This document shows positions 35,079-43,218 of a stretch of 64,000 nt of DNA, one piece after another. This DNA is from Mesoflavibacter zeaxanthinifaciens DSM 18436 (GTDB lineage: Bacteria; Bacteroidota; Bacteroidia; Flavobacteriales; Flavobacteriaceae), in assembly GCF_000422365.1 (NCBI RefSeq), contig NZ_KE383820.1, positions 312,412 to 376,411 on the forward strand, written 5' to 3'. Both the position numbers and the translations under genes were made by a program. The notes beneath the pieces were generated by a model. The model was not told the origin of the DNA. It saw nothing but the letters and a program-made list of their open reading frames with translations, and ran no database searches. The stretch's first letter is position 1, and every line of letters starts with the position of its first letter.

Positions 35079-36017
35079 CTATAATCGTTTATACATTACA
35101 TAATGTGGACCAATTTTAGGGACTTCAAATTGATTACCAATAATTGTAAAACCTAATCGCTTGTAAAATCCAACAGCAATTAATCTAGCATCAAACCAAA
35201 GTAGTTTAGTTCCTTTTTGTTTTACCATTGTTTCGGCTGTTTCTACTAGTAATCTGCCAAATCCATAGTCTTGAAATTGTTCTAAAACGCCCATTCCGCG
35301 TAAGCGATATTGGTCTTGTTCTTCAAATTTTTCGTTGTTAAGTTTCATTAAACTAACTACACCGGACAACTCGTTTTTATAATATAAACCTAAGTGAAAT
35401 GTGTCTTCGTGGTCATCAAAAGTTAGCTTGCAATCTTCAATAGGTCTACCAGTTCTTAAAACAGGATGACGTACTGGATAGGTTTCTAAAGCAGTGATTT
35501 GTTTAATTTTAATATCAGGATTTTCGATTTTATATAGATTTGCTGGCATACCTGCGTAATTAAAGGTTTTTATAAAATTCATATTGCATTTTTCTAAGAC
35601 TTTATGGGATGCATAATTGTCTATATGTGCATGTGCATATATGGTTTTAAGGTTAAGGTTTTTAAAACCATAATCTATTGCAGCTTGGCAGCTTTCGGTA
35701 GCGTAACCATTGTTCCAATATTTTTTATAAAAGCGGTAACCAACTTCAACTTTGTTTTCTTTAGGATGAAATTTTAAACCGCACCAGCCTAAAAACATAT
35801 CTGTCTTTTTATCGCAAACTGCCCATCTTCCCATATTATGTTTTTCGTATTCTTTGTAGTTTAATAGGAATTGCTCTGCTTCATTTAAAGAAGAAAACGG
35901 TTTATAACCAGTATATTTTAGTACGTCTTGGTCAGAATTCATCTCGTAAAAATGAATAGCATCATCTACAGAAAATTCTCTTAAATATAATCGTTGTGTA
36001 CTTGCTATGATTTGCAT
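35079..36017 (-). CDS. Tandem GNAT acetyltransferase, two fused domains
   Basis: The 312-residue protein combines two GNAT-like halves. Residues 1-165 resemble the RimJ/RimL type (QRLYLREFSVDDA, FLGWCGLKF, EVGYRFYKKYWNNGYATES, LEKCNMNFI). Residues 170-312 form a second domain (HLGLYYKNELSGVVSL, then LRGMGVLEQFQDYGFGRLLVE as the acetyl-CoA loop, and GFYKRLGFTIIG). No stop or gap interrupts the frame. It is divergent from another GNAT gene. The acceptor substrates are unknown; the fusion suggests two activities or one regulatory domain. Confidence 0.88.
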   Translation of the reverse strand: MQIIASTQRLYLREFSVDDAIHFYEMNSDQDVLKYTGYKPFSSLNEAEQFLLNYKEYEKHNMGRWAVCDKKTDMFLGWCGLKFHPKENKVEVGYRFYKKYWNNGYATESCQAAIDYGFKNLNLKTIYAHAHIDNYASHKVLEKCNMNFIKTFNYAGMPANLYKIENPDIKIKQITALETYPVRHPVLRTGRPIEDCKLTFDDHEDTFHLGLYYKNELSGVVSLMKLNNEKFEEQDQYRLRGMGVLEQFQDYGFGRLLVETAETMVKQKGTKLLWFDARLIAVGFYKRLGFTIIGNQFEVPKIGPHYVMYKRL

Positions 36018-36068
36018 TATTTGTATAATAGTATTTCAAAATTAACTAATTTTGCAATAAAAATTGAG

Positions 36069-36494
36069 ATGTCTTTTAAGTTTAAAATAATAGATAAAAC
36101 TGAAGTTTTTAGCATTATTCCGTTAATGCAAAAATTAACTAATAATGCTAATTCTGATGCAGTATTAAAAGAGCGTTTTGCCGAAATGATTACTCAAAAT
36201 TATGAGTGTGCAGGTATTTATGATGGCGATACTTTAATTGGTATGTCAGGAATGTGGTTTCAAACAAGACATTACGTTGGTAGAAGTATGGAGGTAGATC
36301 ATGTTTATATAGAAGAAAAATATAGAGGAAATGGTCTTGGTAAACTTTTTTTTAAGTGGTTATACGATTATGCCAAAAGTAAAGGTTGTACTACTTGTGA
36401 ATTAAATACTTACGTTCAAAACTACCCGTCACACAAATTTTATTATAACGAGGGTTTTGAAATTTTAGGCTATCATTTTTTAAAGAAATTATAA
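36069..36494 (+). CDS. GNAT family N-acetyltransferase
   Basis: The 141-residue protein starts at the ATG at 36069; an upstream in-frame ATG at 35994 falls inside the divergent gene. The fold is clear: YECAGIYDGDTLIGMSGMWF, then the DHVYIEEKYRGNGLGKLFFKW acetyl-CoA loop and FYYNEGFEILGYHF. It could acetylate a small amine or a protein terminus, but the acceptor is unknown. The gene is followed by the tRNA-Gly gene and its promoter. Confidence 0.9.
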   Translation: MSFKFKIIDKTEVFSIIPLMQKLTNNANSDAVLKERFAEMITQNYECAGIYDGDTLIGMSGMWFQTRHYVGRSMEVDHVYIEEKYRGNGLGKLFFKWLYDYAKSKGCTTCELNTYVQNYPSHKFYYNEGFEILGYHFLKKL

Positions 36495-36498
36495 TTTT

Positions 36499-36530
36499 TT
36501 GCAAATAATTAAAATCTTTGTTTATATTTG
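36499..36530 (+). promoter_or_regulatory. tRNA-Gly promoter
   Basis: TTG at 36499-36501 and a perfect TATATTTG box at 36523-36530 are separated by 21 bases, the same spacing as the queA promoter. Transcription would start six or seven bases before the mature tRNA. Confidence 0.75.
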
Positions 36531-36542
36531 CCACCGCAAAAA

Positions 36543-36615
36543 GCGGGAGTAGCTCAGTTGGTAGAGCGTCAGCCTTCCAAGCTGAATGTCGCCGGTTCGA
36601 ACCCGGTCTCCCGCT
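36543..36615 (+). tRNA. tRNA-Gly (anticodon TCC)
   Basis: A complete cloverleaf: acceptor GCGGGAG / CTCCCGC, D arm GCTC-AGTTGGTA-GAGC, anticodon arm CAGCC-TTCCAAG-CTG with TCC, and T arm CCGG-TTCGAAC-CCGG. The anticodon reads GGA and probably GGG glycine codons. CCA is not encoded. A terminator follows two bases later. Confidence 0.95.
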
Positions 36616-36616
36616 C

Positions 36617-36650
36617 AAAAAGCTTCATCAAAAACGATGAAGCTTTTTTA
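36617..36650 (+). terminator. tRNA-Gly terminator
   Basis: AAAAAGCTTCATC pairs with GATGAAGCTTTTT around a five-base A-rich loop and is followed by a T run. Confidence 0.9.
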
Positions 36651-36682
36651 TTTTATTCATTGTAATTTATTATGATGCTTTT

Positions 36683-36760
36683 GTCTTTTCGAACATAGTG
36701 AGAAATCTCATCTTAATAATATGAATATGAGATTCCTCCTCGTACCTCGTTCGGAATGAC
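36683..36760. repeat. 78-bp dispersed repeat with inverted arms
   Basis: Between the tRNA terminator and pepE, arms GTCTTTTCGAAC / GTTCGGAATGAC and GAGAAATCTCAT / ATGAGATTCCTC form an imperfect hairpin. I recall similar GTCATTCCGA...GAGGAATCTC repeats from many Bacteroidota genomes, always intergenic. No second copy occurs here. It has no coding potential. Confidence 0.55.
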
Positions 36761-36800
36761 ATACTTTGATGAAAAATAATTTGTTTTAAATTTTTGTACT

Positions 36801-37508
36801 TTACTTCAATTCGTTTAAGAATGTATCAGGATCAACTTCGTAAGGTTCTTGATTGTGCTCAAAAATGCGTGCTTGTAAATTTCCTTTTAATTGTAAATTG
36901 TTGTCTTTAACTTCTATCCAACTTCCCTCGCGTAAACCAATTACTGGTTGTGTATTAAATTGATGAAATTCTTTTATTCTGGTTTCTCTAGTTTCACCCA
37001 TGTGTTTGCTACTTGGGTTTGGATCTAAATAGTGTGGATTAATATTAAATGGCACAAAACCTAATGTTTTAAAGCTTGGCGGATAAACAATAGGCATATC
37101 ATTAGTTGTATTCATGGTAAGGCCACAAATGTTGCTTCCAGCACTGGTTCCTAAATACGGAGTTCCTTTTTTTATGGCGTCTTGTAAGCTTTCAATTAAA
37201 TTAAATTTGTAAAGGGCATTGACTAAAACAAAGGTGTTTCCGCCACCAACAAAAATACCTTTTGCGTTGTCTATTGCTTCTTTTGGATTTTTAAAAGTAT
37301 GTAAGCCAATTAATTTTTTTTCTATTTTATTAAAAGCATCGCTAGCCTTTTCTGTATACTGTTTATGTGTGATTCCGCTAGGTCTAGCGTAGGGAATAAA
37401 GATAACTTCTTCTGTATCTTTAAAATGAGTTTTTAATGTGTCTAAAAGATAGTCTAAATATTGACCGCCATGTACGGTAGAAGTGCTTGCAATAATTATT
37501 TGCTTCAT
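36801..37508 (-). CDS. pepE: Peptidase E (alpha-aspartyl dipeptidase, S51 family)
   Basis: PepE hydrolyses dipeptides with N-terminal aspartate in the cytoplasm. The 235-residue protein contains GGGNTFVLVNAL near residue 88 and the nucleophile elbow LGTSAGSNICG with catalytic Ser122, then NDMPIVYPPS and NPHYLDPNP with the likely acid and His of the triad. The length matches the E. coli enzyme. It has no close neighbour on its strand and no obvious -7 box; the start at 37508 is well supported by KQIIIASTS. Confidence 0.93.
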   Translation of the reverse strand: MKQIIIASTSTVHGGQYLDYLLDTLKTHFKDTEEVIFIPYARPSGITHKQYTEKASDAFNKIEKKLIGLHTFKNPKEAIDNAKGIFVGGGNTFVLVNALYKFNLIESLQDAIKKGTPYLGTSAGSNICGLTMNTTNDMPIVYPPSFKTLGFVPFNINPHYLDPNPSSKHMGETRETRIKEFHQFNTQPVIGLREGSWIEVKDNNLQLKGNLQARIFEHNQEPYEVDPDTFLNELK

Positions 37509-37622
37509 TGTAATAAATAGTTTTTGTAAATTTATGTAAAGCTAGCTTTTAACAAAAGTTTAGTGCCTAATTAGAATTAAATTAAGAGTAAAAATGCTTA
37601 ATTTACAGTAAAATCAACCGTT

Positions 37623-38438
37623 ATGAAATATTTTCTATCCTTATCTTTATTCTTCTTCACTATTTTTTCTTTAGCTCAAGATTCAACCAGAGTTACTGTA
37701 AAAGGTAAAATTATTGTAAATACACCAGATGTAGAAGGTGTTACAGTTTTTAATATATCTTCTAATAAAGGAACAATTACAGATGAAAAAGGAGAGTTTA
37801 CCTTGCAAGTTATGCTTAATGATAAGGTAGAGGTGTCTGCGCTTCAGTTTAAAGACTTTAGTTTAACTGTAACAGAATCTATTATTAAAAATAAACAAAT
37901 GACTGTTTTTTTAGTAGAACGAGTTAATAAGTTAGATGAAGTTGTAATATTACCATACGATTTAACTGGTGTTTTAAAAGAAGATATTGAAAGTGTAGAG
38001 GTGTTTAATCCAGATATGGATGCTATTTATTTTGGAGTAGATGATATTTCTGTTTACGAGTTTTCTGATGATCAATATAGTAAGGTAGAAAATTATGCAG
38101 CGATGAATCAAAATGATCGTATACGTTATCAAGCTAACGGTGTTGCTATTGTTGAAGGTTTGGTAAATTTAATTTTTAAACCCAAAAAGAAATCTAAAAA
38201 TACTAATACAGAAACAGAGAAAATACCAACCCAGACTTTAGCAGATAAATACCAACATGATTATTACACTAAAAATTTTAATATCCCAGAAGAGCAAGTA
38301 GAAGCTTTTATAGCATTTGTGCAAAATAATGATTTTGACGTCTCACTTTTAGAAAAAGGTAAAGAGATACAGTTAATAGAGGATTTAAACAAAAGGAGTA
38401 AAAAATTTTTAAGTAAGAATCAAGTTGAAAAAGAGTAG
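37623..38438 (+). CDS. Exported carboxypeptidase-regulatory-like protein, first paralogue
   Basis: The 271-residue protein has a signal peptide (YFLSLSLFFFTIFSLAQ, cleavage near residue 19) and a transthyretin-like carboxypeptidase-regulatory domain (VTVKGKIIVNTPDVEGVTVFNISSN, then GTITDEKGEFTLQVMLNDKVEV, residues 22-110). The C-terminal half is acidic and helical with no known fold, with KPKKKSKNT near residue 190. The last 14 bases overlap the next gene, which encodes a paralogue. Probably periplasmic. Function unknown. Confidence 0.75.
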   Translation: MKYFLSLSLFFFTIFSLAQDSTRVTVKGKIIVNTPDVEGVTVFNISSNKGTITDEKGEFTLQVMLNDKVEVSALQFKDFSLTVTESIIKNKQMTVFLVERVNKLDEVVILPYDLTGVLKEDIESVEVFNPDMDAIYFGVDDISVYEFSDDQYSKVENYAAMNQNDRIRYQANGVAIVEGLVNLIFKPKKKSKNTNTETEKIPTQTLADKYQHDYYTKNFNIPEEQVEAFIAFVQNNDFDVSLLEKGKEIQLIEDLNKRSKKFLSKNQVEKE

Positions 38439-39222
38439 TCAGCTTTTTATTTTATTAGCTTTTATTGTACAATTTTCAATATCTCAAACGGTTACAATAA
38501 AAGGTCAGATAGTTGCTGATGATGATTTAGAAAATATTCATGTTCTAAATAAAACATCTTTGACAAATGCTACAACAGATAGTTTAGGAGTTTTTAAAAT
38601 CAAGGCAAAGCAAAATGACACTATTGTTTTTTCAGGTGTCCAATATCAAGTTTTAGTTAAAGTTGTATCAGAAGAAAATATTAAGACAAAAACTTTAAAC
38701 GCAAAATTAGAATTATTTACTAATGATCTGGATGAAGTTTTTTTAACCAAACAACTTTCTGGAGATTTAAATAAAGATGTTTCTTCCTCTACAGCAAAAG
38801 CAGATATTAACTTTTATGATGTAGGTATACCTGGTTACAAAGGAAAACCATTAACCCAAAACGAAAACCGACTTAATGAAGCAGGCGGAAACGAAAAAAT
38901 GTTTGCAATAGGCTTAGGTGCTGCTGTTAACTTTAATAAGTTTTTAAACACTATTACTGGTCGCACAAAAATGTTAAAAGAACGTGTAAGATTAGAAAGT
39001 AATGACGCGTTATTAGCTAGATTAAAAAATGATTTAATCGAAGATTTTTTTACCCAAAATCCCTTACCAGAAGACAAAAAAGACGAGTTTTTTTACTATT
39101 GTCAAGAAGATCCAAACTTTAGACCAAGATGTACAAAAAGTAACTTAGAAGCATTACAATTTTTTACAGATAAGTATAATGAGTTTATTAAAAATGTAAG
39201 TCAAATACAAAATGATAATTAA
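38425..39222 (+). CDS. Exported carboxypeptidase-regulatory-like protein, second paralogue
   Basis: The 265-residue protein starts with TTG at 38425, overlapping the preceding gene by 14 bases, and has a signal peptide (QLFILLAFIVQFSISQ). Its domain order copies the first paralogue: VTIKGQIVADDDLENIHVLN, then NATTDSLGVFKIKAKQNDTIVF, and a C-terminal region with NRLNEAGGNEKMFA near 140. The overlap indicates coupled translation. Both proteins may form one complex. Function unknown; DUF6702 and M1 genes follow on the same strand. Confidence 0.75.
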   Translation: MKKSSQLFILLAFIVQFSISQTVTIKGQIVADDDLENIHVLNKTSLTNATTDSLGVFKIKAKQNDTIVFSGVQYQVLVKVVSEENIKTKTLNAKLELFTNDLDEVFLTKQLSGDLNKDVSSSTAKADINFYDVGIPGYKGKPLTQNENRLNEAGGNEKMFAIGLGAAVNFNKFLNTITGRTKMLKERVRLESNDALLARLKNDLIEDFFTQNPLPEDKKDEFFYYCQEDPNFRPRCTKSNLEALQFFTDKYNEFIKNVSQIQNDN

Positions 39223-39279
39223 TTAGAATGGTTTTTGGTTACTAACCATTAGATTTGTGACTCTAAATAATACACTTAA

Positions 39280-39780
39280 ATGAAATCAATTAAACTAATA
39301 TCTGTAATAGCAATTTTCTTTTTATGCTCTTTTAATACACTACACAAATATTATGTAAGTATTACACAAATAGAGTTTGTTGAAGAGCAACAATCTGTGC
39401 AAATAATTTCTAGAATATTTATTGATGATTTTGAAAGTGTATTAAGAAAAAGATACGACAAAAATATAACTTTAGATAGAGGTGATGACGAAACACAAAT
39501 AGACGATTACATTAAAAAATATCTTTTAACAAAGATTGAAATATCAATAAATAACCAAGAGGTAATACCAAATTTTATAGGCAAAAAATATGATGATGGT
39601 ATTATGCATTGTTACCTAGAGATAGAAAACATAAAATCAATTTATACTTTTCAAATTAAAAATAAAGTTTTGTTTGATATGTTTGAAGATCAAAAAAACG
39701 TTATAAGAACCAATATAAATAACAAAAATAAAACCGTGGTATTAACTGCGCAGAACGATAAAGGTTTGTTAAACTTTTAG
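39280..39780 (+). CDS. DUF6702 family exported protein
   Basis: The 166-residue protein has an N-terminal hydrophobic signal (KLISVIAIFFLCSFNTLH) and the family pattern HKYYVSITQIEF, then SRIFIDDFESVLRK and YLLTKIEISINNQ. DUF6702 proteins occur in Bacteroidota, usually beside M1 peptidase genes, as here. Their function is not known. Probably periplasmic. It lies 57 bases after the second paralogue and 62 before the M1 gene. Confidence 0.8.
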   Translation: MKSIKLISVIAIFFLCSFNTLHKYYVSITQIEFVEEQQSVQIISRIFIDDFESVLRKRYDKNITLDRGDDETQIDDYIKKYLLTKIEISINNQEVIPNFIGKKYDDGIMHCYLEIENIKSIYTFQIKNKVLFDMFEDQKNVIRTNINNKNKTVVLTAQNDKGLLNF

Positions 39781-39842
39781 TAAAGCCTTTATAGCAACGT
39801 TAAATTTTGTTAAATTCACATCCTTTATAACTAATTCTAAAA

Positions 39843-42152
39843 ATGAAAAAACTAAAGTATTTATTCCTTTCAGCTTTATTTGTTTCAGCAAGTGTATTTG
39901 CGCAAGACCAAGCTGAAGACAAAAAAGAAAGACAACCAGGTCACACAAACAACAACAAGTTTAAGCAATTATACGACGAGTTTTCTACACCAAACATGTT
40001 TAGAACTGCGTCTGGTGCACCAGGTCCTGCTTATTACCAACAACAAGCAGACTATAAAATGGACATCGAGTTAGACGATGTTAACGCTAGAATTTACGGT
40101 GAAGAAACAATTACGTACACAAACAACTCACCAGACAACCTAGAGTATTTATGGGTGCAATTAGACCAAAATATGAGAGCTAAAGACTCTAAAACACCTT
40201 TAATACAAGGAAGCGGTATAGCACCAGCACAACAAACATCATCTTTTGCTAATAGCTATATGACAGAAGGTTTTGATGGAGGCTTTAACATAGAATATGT
40301 AAAAGATGAAAAAGGTAATGCTTTACCACACATGATTAATCGTACTATGATGAGAGTAGAGATGCCTTCAGTATTAAAATCTGGAGATCAATTTACTTTC
40401 AAAATCAAATGGTGGTATAATATTAATAATCACGTAGAAGGAAGAGGTCGTTCTGGTTACGAATACTTTGAAGAAGACGATAATAGAGCATACGTTATAG
40501 CTCAATTTTATCCTCGTATGGCAGTTTATAATGATGTAGAAGGATGGCAAAACTCTCAATTTTGGGGACGTGATGAATTTGCACTACCATTTGGTAATTT
40601 TGAGGTTAACATTACAGTGCCAGAAGATCATATGTTAGATGGTACAGGTAAATTAACTAACCGTAAAGATGTTTTTTCTAAAGAAATGATGAAACGTTAT
40701 GAGAAAGCAAAAAAATCTTATGAAGAGCCTGTTTTAATCGTAACAGAAGAAGAAGCAAGAGCAGCAGAAAAAACAAAAGCAACAAAGAAAAAAACATGGA
40801 AGCTATATGCTGAAAATGTTCGTGATTTTGCATTTACAACATCAAGACGTTACATCTGGGATATGATGGCTGTTAAAATAGGAGATAAAGATGTGATGGC
40901 AGTATCATTATATCCTAAAGAAGGAAATCCTTTGTGGGAAGAATGGTCTACAAAAGCAGTAGCAAGTACTTTAAAAACGTATTCACGTATGACTTTTGAT
41001 TACCCATATCATAAAGCAATTTCAGTTCATGCTAAAAATCAAGGAATGGAATACCCAATGATTTGCTGGAACTATGGAAGACCAGATGCAGATGGTAATT
41101 ATAGCGATCGTGTAAAATACGGAATGATAAGTGTAATTATTCATGAGGTTGGACACAACTTCTTCCCAATGATTGTTAATAGTGACGAGCGTCAATGGAC
41201 ATGGATGGATGAAGGTTTAAATACATTTTCTCAATACGTAGCAGAACAAGATTTTGCAGAGTGGTATCCGTCTTCTTTATCTCCAGGTATGGACAAGTAT
41301 CCTTCACGACGTGGTCCTGCAGAAAAAATTGTTAATTACATGGGTGGTGATCAAGATTACATAGCACCAATTATGACAAAAGGTTTAAATACATATCAGT
41401 TTGGTAATAATGCTTACGGAAAACCAGCTACAGCGTTAAATATTTTACGTGAAACAATTATGGGACGCGAATTATTTGATTACTCTTTTAGAACATATGC
41501 ACAAAGATGGATGTTTAAACACCCAACTCCAGAGGATTTCTTTAGAACAATGGAAGATGCTTCTGCTGTAGATTTAGATTGGTTTTGGAGAGGATGGTTT
41601 TATACAACAGATTATGTAGATATAGCAATTAAAGATGTTAAAAAGTTTTATGTATCTAATGAACCAACACAGCAAATCAAAGACATGGTTAAAGCGCGTG
41701 GTATGAGTTTAAGTGATTTACCACCGTTAGTTTATATGGTAGAAGAAGGAAGTGAAGATTACAAAGAAGACATGAAAGCAAAAAGCTTAATGGAAGGTTC
41801 TCAATCACTAAAAGAATACATTATGGATAACTTTACACCTGCAGAACAAAAGCAATTAAAAGAGCCGAAGTATTTTTATAATGTGACTTTTGAAAAACCA
41901 GGAGGATTGGTAATGCCAATAATTGTAGAGTATACTTATGCAGACGGAACATCAAAAACAGAAACTTATCCAGCGCAAATCTGGAGACTTAACGATAAAG
42001 AAGTAAGTAAAGCTGTAGCTTCTGAAAAAGAAATTGTTAAAATTACAGTAGATCCAAAACTAGAAACTGCAGACGTTGACACATCAAACAACACTTGGCC
42101 AAAAGAAGAGCAAACAAGCGAGTTTGATAACTTCAAACAAAATAAAGATTAA
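39843..42152 (+). CDS. M1 family metallopeptidase, exported
   Basis: The 769-residue protein has a signal peptide (KYLFLSALFVSASVFAQ, residues 4-21). The zinc site is complete: His434, Glu435 and His438 in IIHEVGHNFFP and Glu457 in WMDEGLN. The substrate loop reads NQGMEYPMICW near residue 399 in place of GAMEN. It probably releases N-terminal residues from peptides in the periplasm or at the surface. The C-terminal 150 residues are a beta-rich extension without a T9SS tail. It is the last gene of the cluster and has a terminator. Confidence 0.93.
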   Translation: MKKLKYLFLSALFVSASVFAQDQAEDKKERQPGHTNNNKFKQLYDEFSTPNMFRTASGAPGPAYYQQQADYKMDIELDDVNARIYGEETITYTNNSPDNLEYLWVQLDQNMRAKDSKTPLIQGSGIAPAQQTSSFANSYMTEGFDGGFNIEYVKDEKGNALPHMINRTMMRVEMPSVLKSGDQFTFKIKWWYNINNHVEGRGRSGYEYFEEDDNRAYVIAQFYPRMAVYNDVEGWQNSQFWGRDEFALPFGNFEVNITVPEDHMLDGTGKLTNRKDVFSKEMMKRYEKAKKSYEEPVLIVTEEEARAAEKTKATKKKTWKLYAENVRDFAFTTSRRYIWDMMAVKIGDKDVMAVSLYPKEGNPLWEEWSTKAVASTLKTYSRMTFDYPYHKAISVHAKNQGMEYPMICWNYGRPDADGNYSDRVKYGMISVIIHEVGHNFFPMIVNSDERQWTWMDEGLNTFSQYVAEQDFAEWYPSSLSPGMDKYPSRRGPAEKIVNYMGGDQDYIAPIMTKGLNTYQFGNNAYGKPATALNILRETIMGRELFDYSFRTYAQRWMFKHPTPEDFFRTMEDASAVDLDWFWRGWFYTTDYVDIAIKDVKKFYVSNEPTQQIKDMVKARGMSLSDLPPLVYMVEEGSEDYKEDMKAKSLMEGSQSLKEYIMDNFTPAEQKQLKEPKYFYNVTFEKPGGLVMPIIVEYTYADGTSKTETYPAQIWRLNDKEVSKAVASEKEIVKITVDPKLETADVDTSNNTWPKEEQTSEFDNFKQNKD

Positions 42153-42181
42153 TCATAAAGACTTTATTAAGTTATAAATCT

Positions 42182-42213
42182 AACCCTTAAAACTTTAGTT
42201 TTAAGGGTTTTTT
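42182..42213 (+). terminator. Terminator of the M1 peptidase gene
   Basis: AACCCTTAAAACT pairs perfectly with AGTTTTAAGGGTT around a two-base centre, followed by six T residues. Confidence 0.9.
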
Positions 42214-42287
42214 ATTGCATATAATAGTTTGATTGACTGTATTTCACTTAGTTTTTATATATTTAAATAGCTATTAAACAATTAGAT

Positions 42288-42617
42288 ATGTTCAATTACA
42301 AAGCAAAAATTATAGACGTTTATGATGGAGATACTGTAACAGCAATGGTAGATTTAGGTTTTTTACATTTTCAAGAAATGAAATTACGTCTTTACGGTAT
42401 TGATACTCCAGAGCTTAGAGGAGAAGAAAGAGAGCAAGGTATTGTTGTTCGAGATATACTAAGAGAAATGGTATTAGGGAAAGAAGTAACAATACGTTCT
42501 TACAAAGATAAACAAGGTAAATATGGTCGTTATTTAGCAAATATTATTTTAGAAGATGGATTAGAAGTTAATCAATGGTTAGTAGATAATGGTCACGCTA
42601 AAGAATATTACCCTTAA
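42288..42617 (+). CDS. Small thermonuclease-family protein
   Basis: The 109-residue protein has the staphylococcal nuclease fold: IIDVYDGDTVTAMV (Ca2+ Asp), the RLYGIDTPELRGEE segment with Arg and Glu of the active site, and GKYGRYLANI with the second Arg. It has no signal peptide and begins right at the first strand, so it is probably cytoplasmic, unlike secreted thermonucleases. Whether it cleaves DNA or RNA is unknown. It is bounded by terminators. Confidence 0.88.
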   Translation: MFNYKAKIIDVYDGDTVTAMVDLGFLHFQEMKLRLYGIDTPELRGEEREQGIVVRDILREMVLGKEVTIRSYKDKQGKYGRYLANIILEDGLEVNQWLVDNGHAKEYYP

Positions 42618-42622
42618 AATAC

Positions 42623-42657
42623 AAAAAGGCGACTATTTAATTAGTCGCCTTTTTTAT
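42623..42657. terminator. Bidirectional terminator after the thermonuclease gene
   Basis: AAAAGGCGACTA pairs with TAGTCGCCTTTT around a TTTAATT loop, with T runs on both strands, between convergent genes. Confidence 0.9.
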
Positions 42658-42659
42658 TC

Positions 42660-43205
42660 TTATTGCATACTTCCAGGAGGATATTTCTCCATGATTTTTG
42701 CAACAAATTCTTTTATTCTTTGTTCTTTCTTTTCCATATTAGAACTTAAGTAACCAGTACCTTGTCCTTGCCAGACTAATTCTTTTTTCTTAGCGTCTAT
42801 AAGGTCTACAAATAAAACACCTTGTGTTCTGGTAGAAACATTAGGTTGCATATTCCAGCCCCATCCCCAACCAGGTGCGCCCCATCCCCAAGCACCAAAG
42901 CCCCATGAGTTATTATAAACATCAACACGTTGGTTAGATTTGGTAAAAATGCTAACTAGCATATCAGGATTTTCTGATTTTGTGTATCCTTTTGCTAATA
43001 ATTCTGCTTCTATTGCACGTAAGATACGTTTTTTATCAAGGTCGCTTATTTCAGCTTTATCTATTCCAGATTTGAAAAAAGCAAACGTTTTATACTGGCT
43101 AAAATCTACTTGTCTATCGTAATCAGCAGCAACTCTAACTGAGCTACAAGATGTGATTACCATAGCTATTAGAGCAATTGGTAAAAGTTTAATGATTGTT
43201 TTCAT
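42660..43205 (-). CDS. DUF4136 domain lipoprotein
   Basis: The 181-residue protein has a lipoprotein signal peptide with lipobox VITSC (Cys near residue 20). The DUF4136 pattern follows (VDFSQYKTFAFFKSG, ILRAIEAELLAKGYTKSENPDMLV). A striking Gly/Trp-rich stretch (WGFGAWGWGAPGWGWGW) at about residues 100-116 is typical of the family but unexplained. The protein is an outer or inner membrane lipoprotein of unknown function. It lies 13 bases after hutU on the same strand and may be co-transcribed. Confidence 0.85.
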   Translation of the reverse strand: MKTIIKLLPIALIAMVITSCSSVRVAADYDRQVDFSQYKTFAFFKSGIDKAEISDLDKKRILRAIEAELLAKGYTKSENPDMLVSIFTKSNQRVDVYNNSWGFGAWGWGAPGWGWGWNMQPNVSTRTQGVLFVDLIDAKKKELVWQGQGTGYLSSNMEKKEQRIKEFVAKIMEKYPPGSMQ

Positions 43206-43218
43206 AGCGTTATGTGTT

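Noticed and set aside
36391..36618. Minus-strand open frame of 75 codons covering the tRNA-Gly gene
   Set aside because: It reads through the tRNA antisense and the GNAT gene; such frames opposite tRNAs are a known annotation artefact.
39227..39250. Hairpin AATGGTT / AACCATT between the second paralogue and the DUF6702 gene
   Set aside because: The stem is only seven pairs with no T run, so a terminator is not supported.
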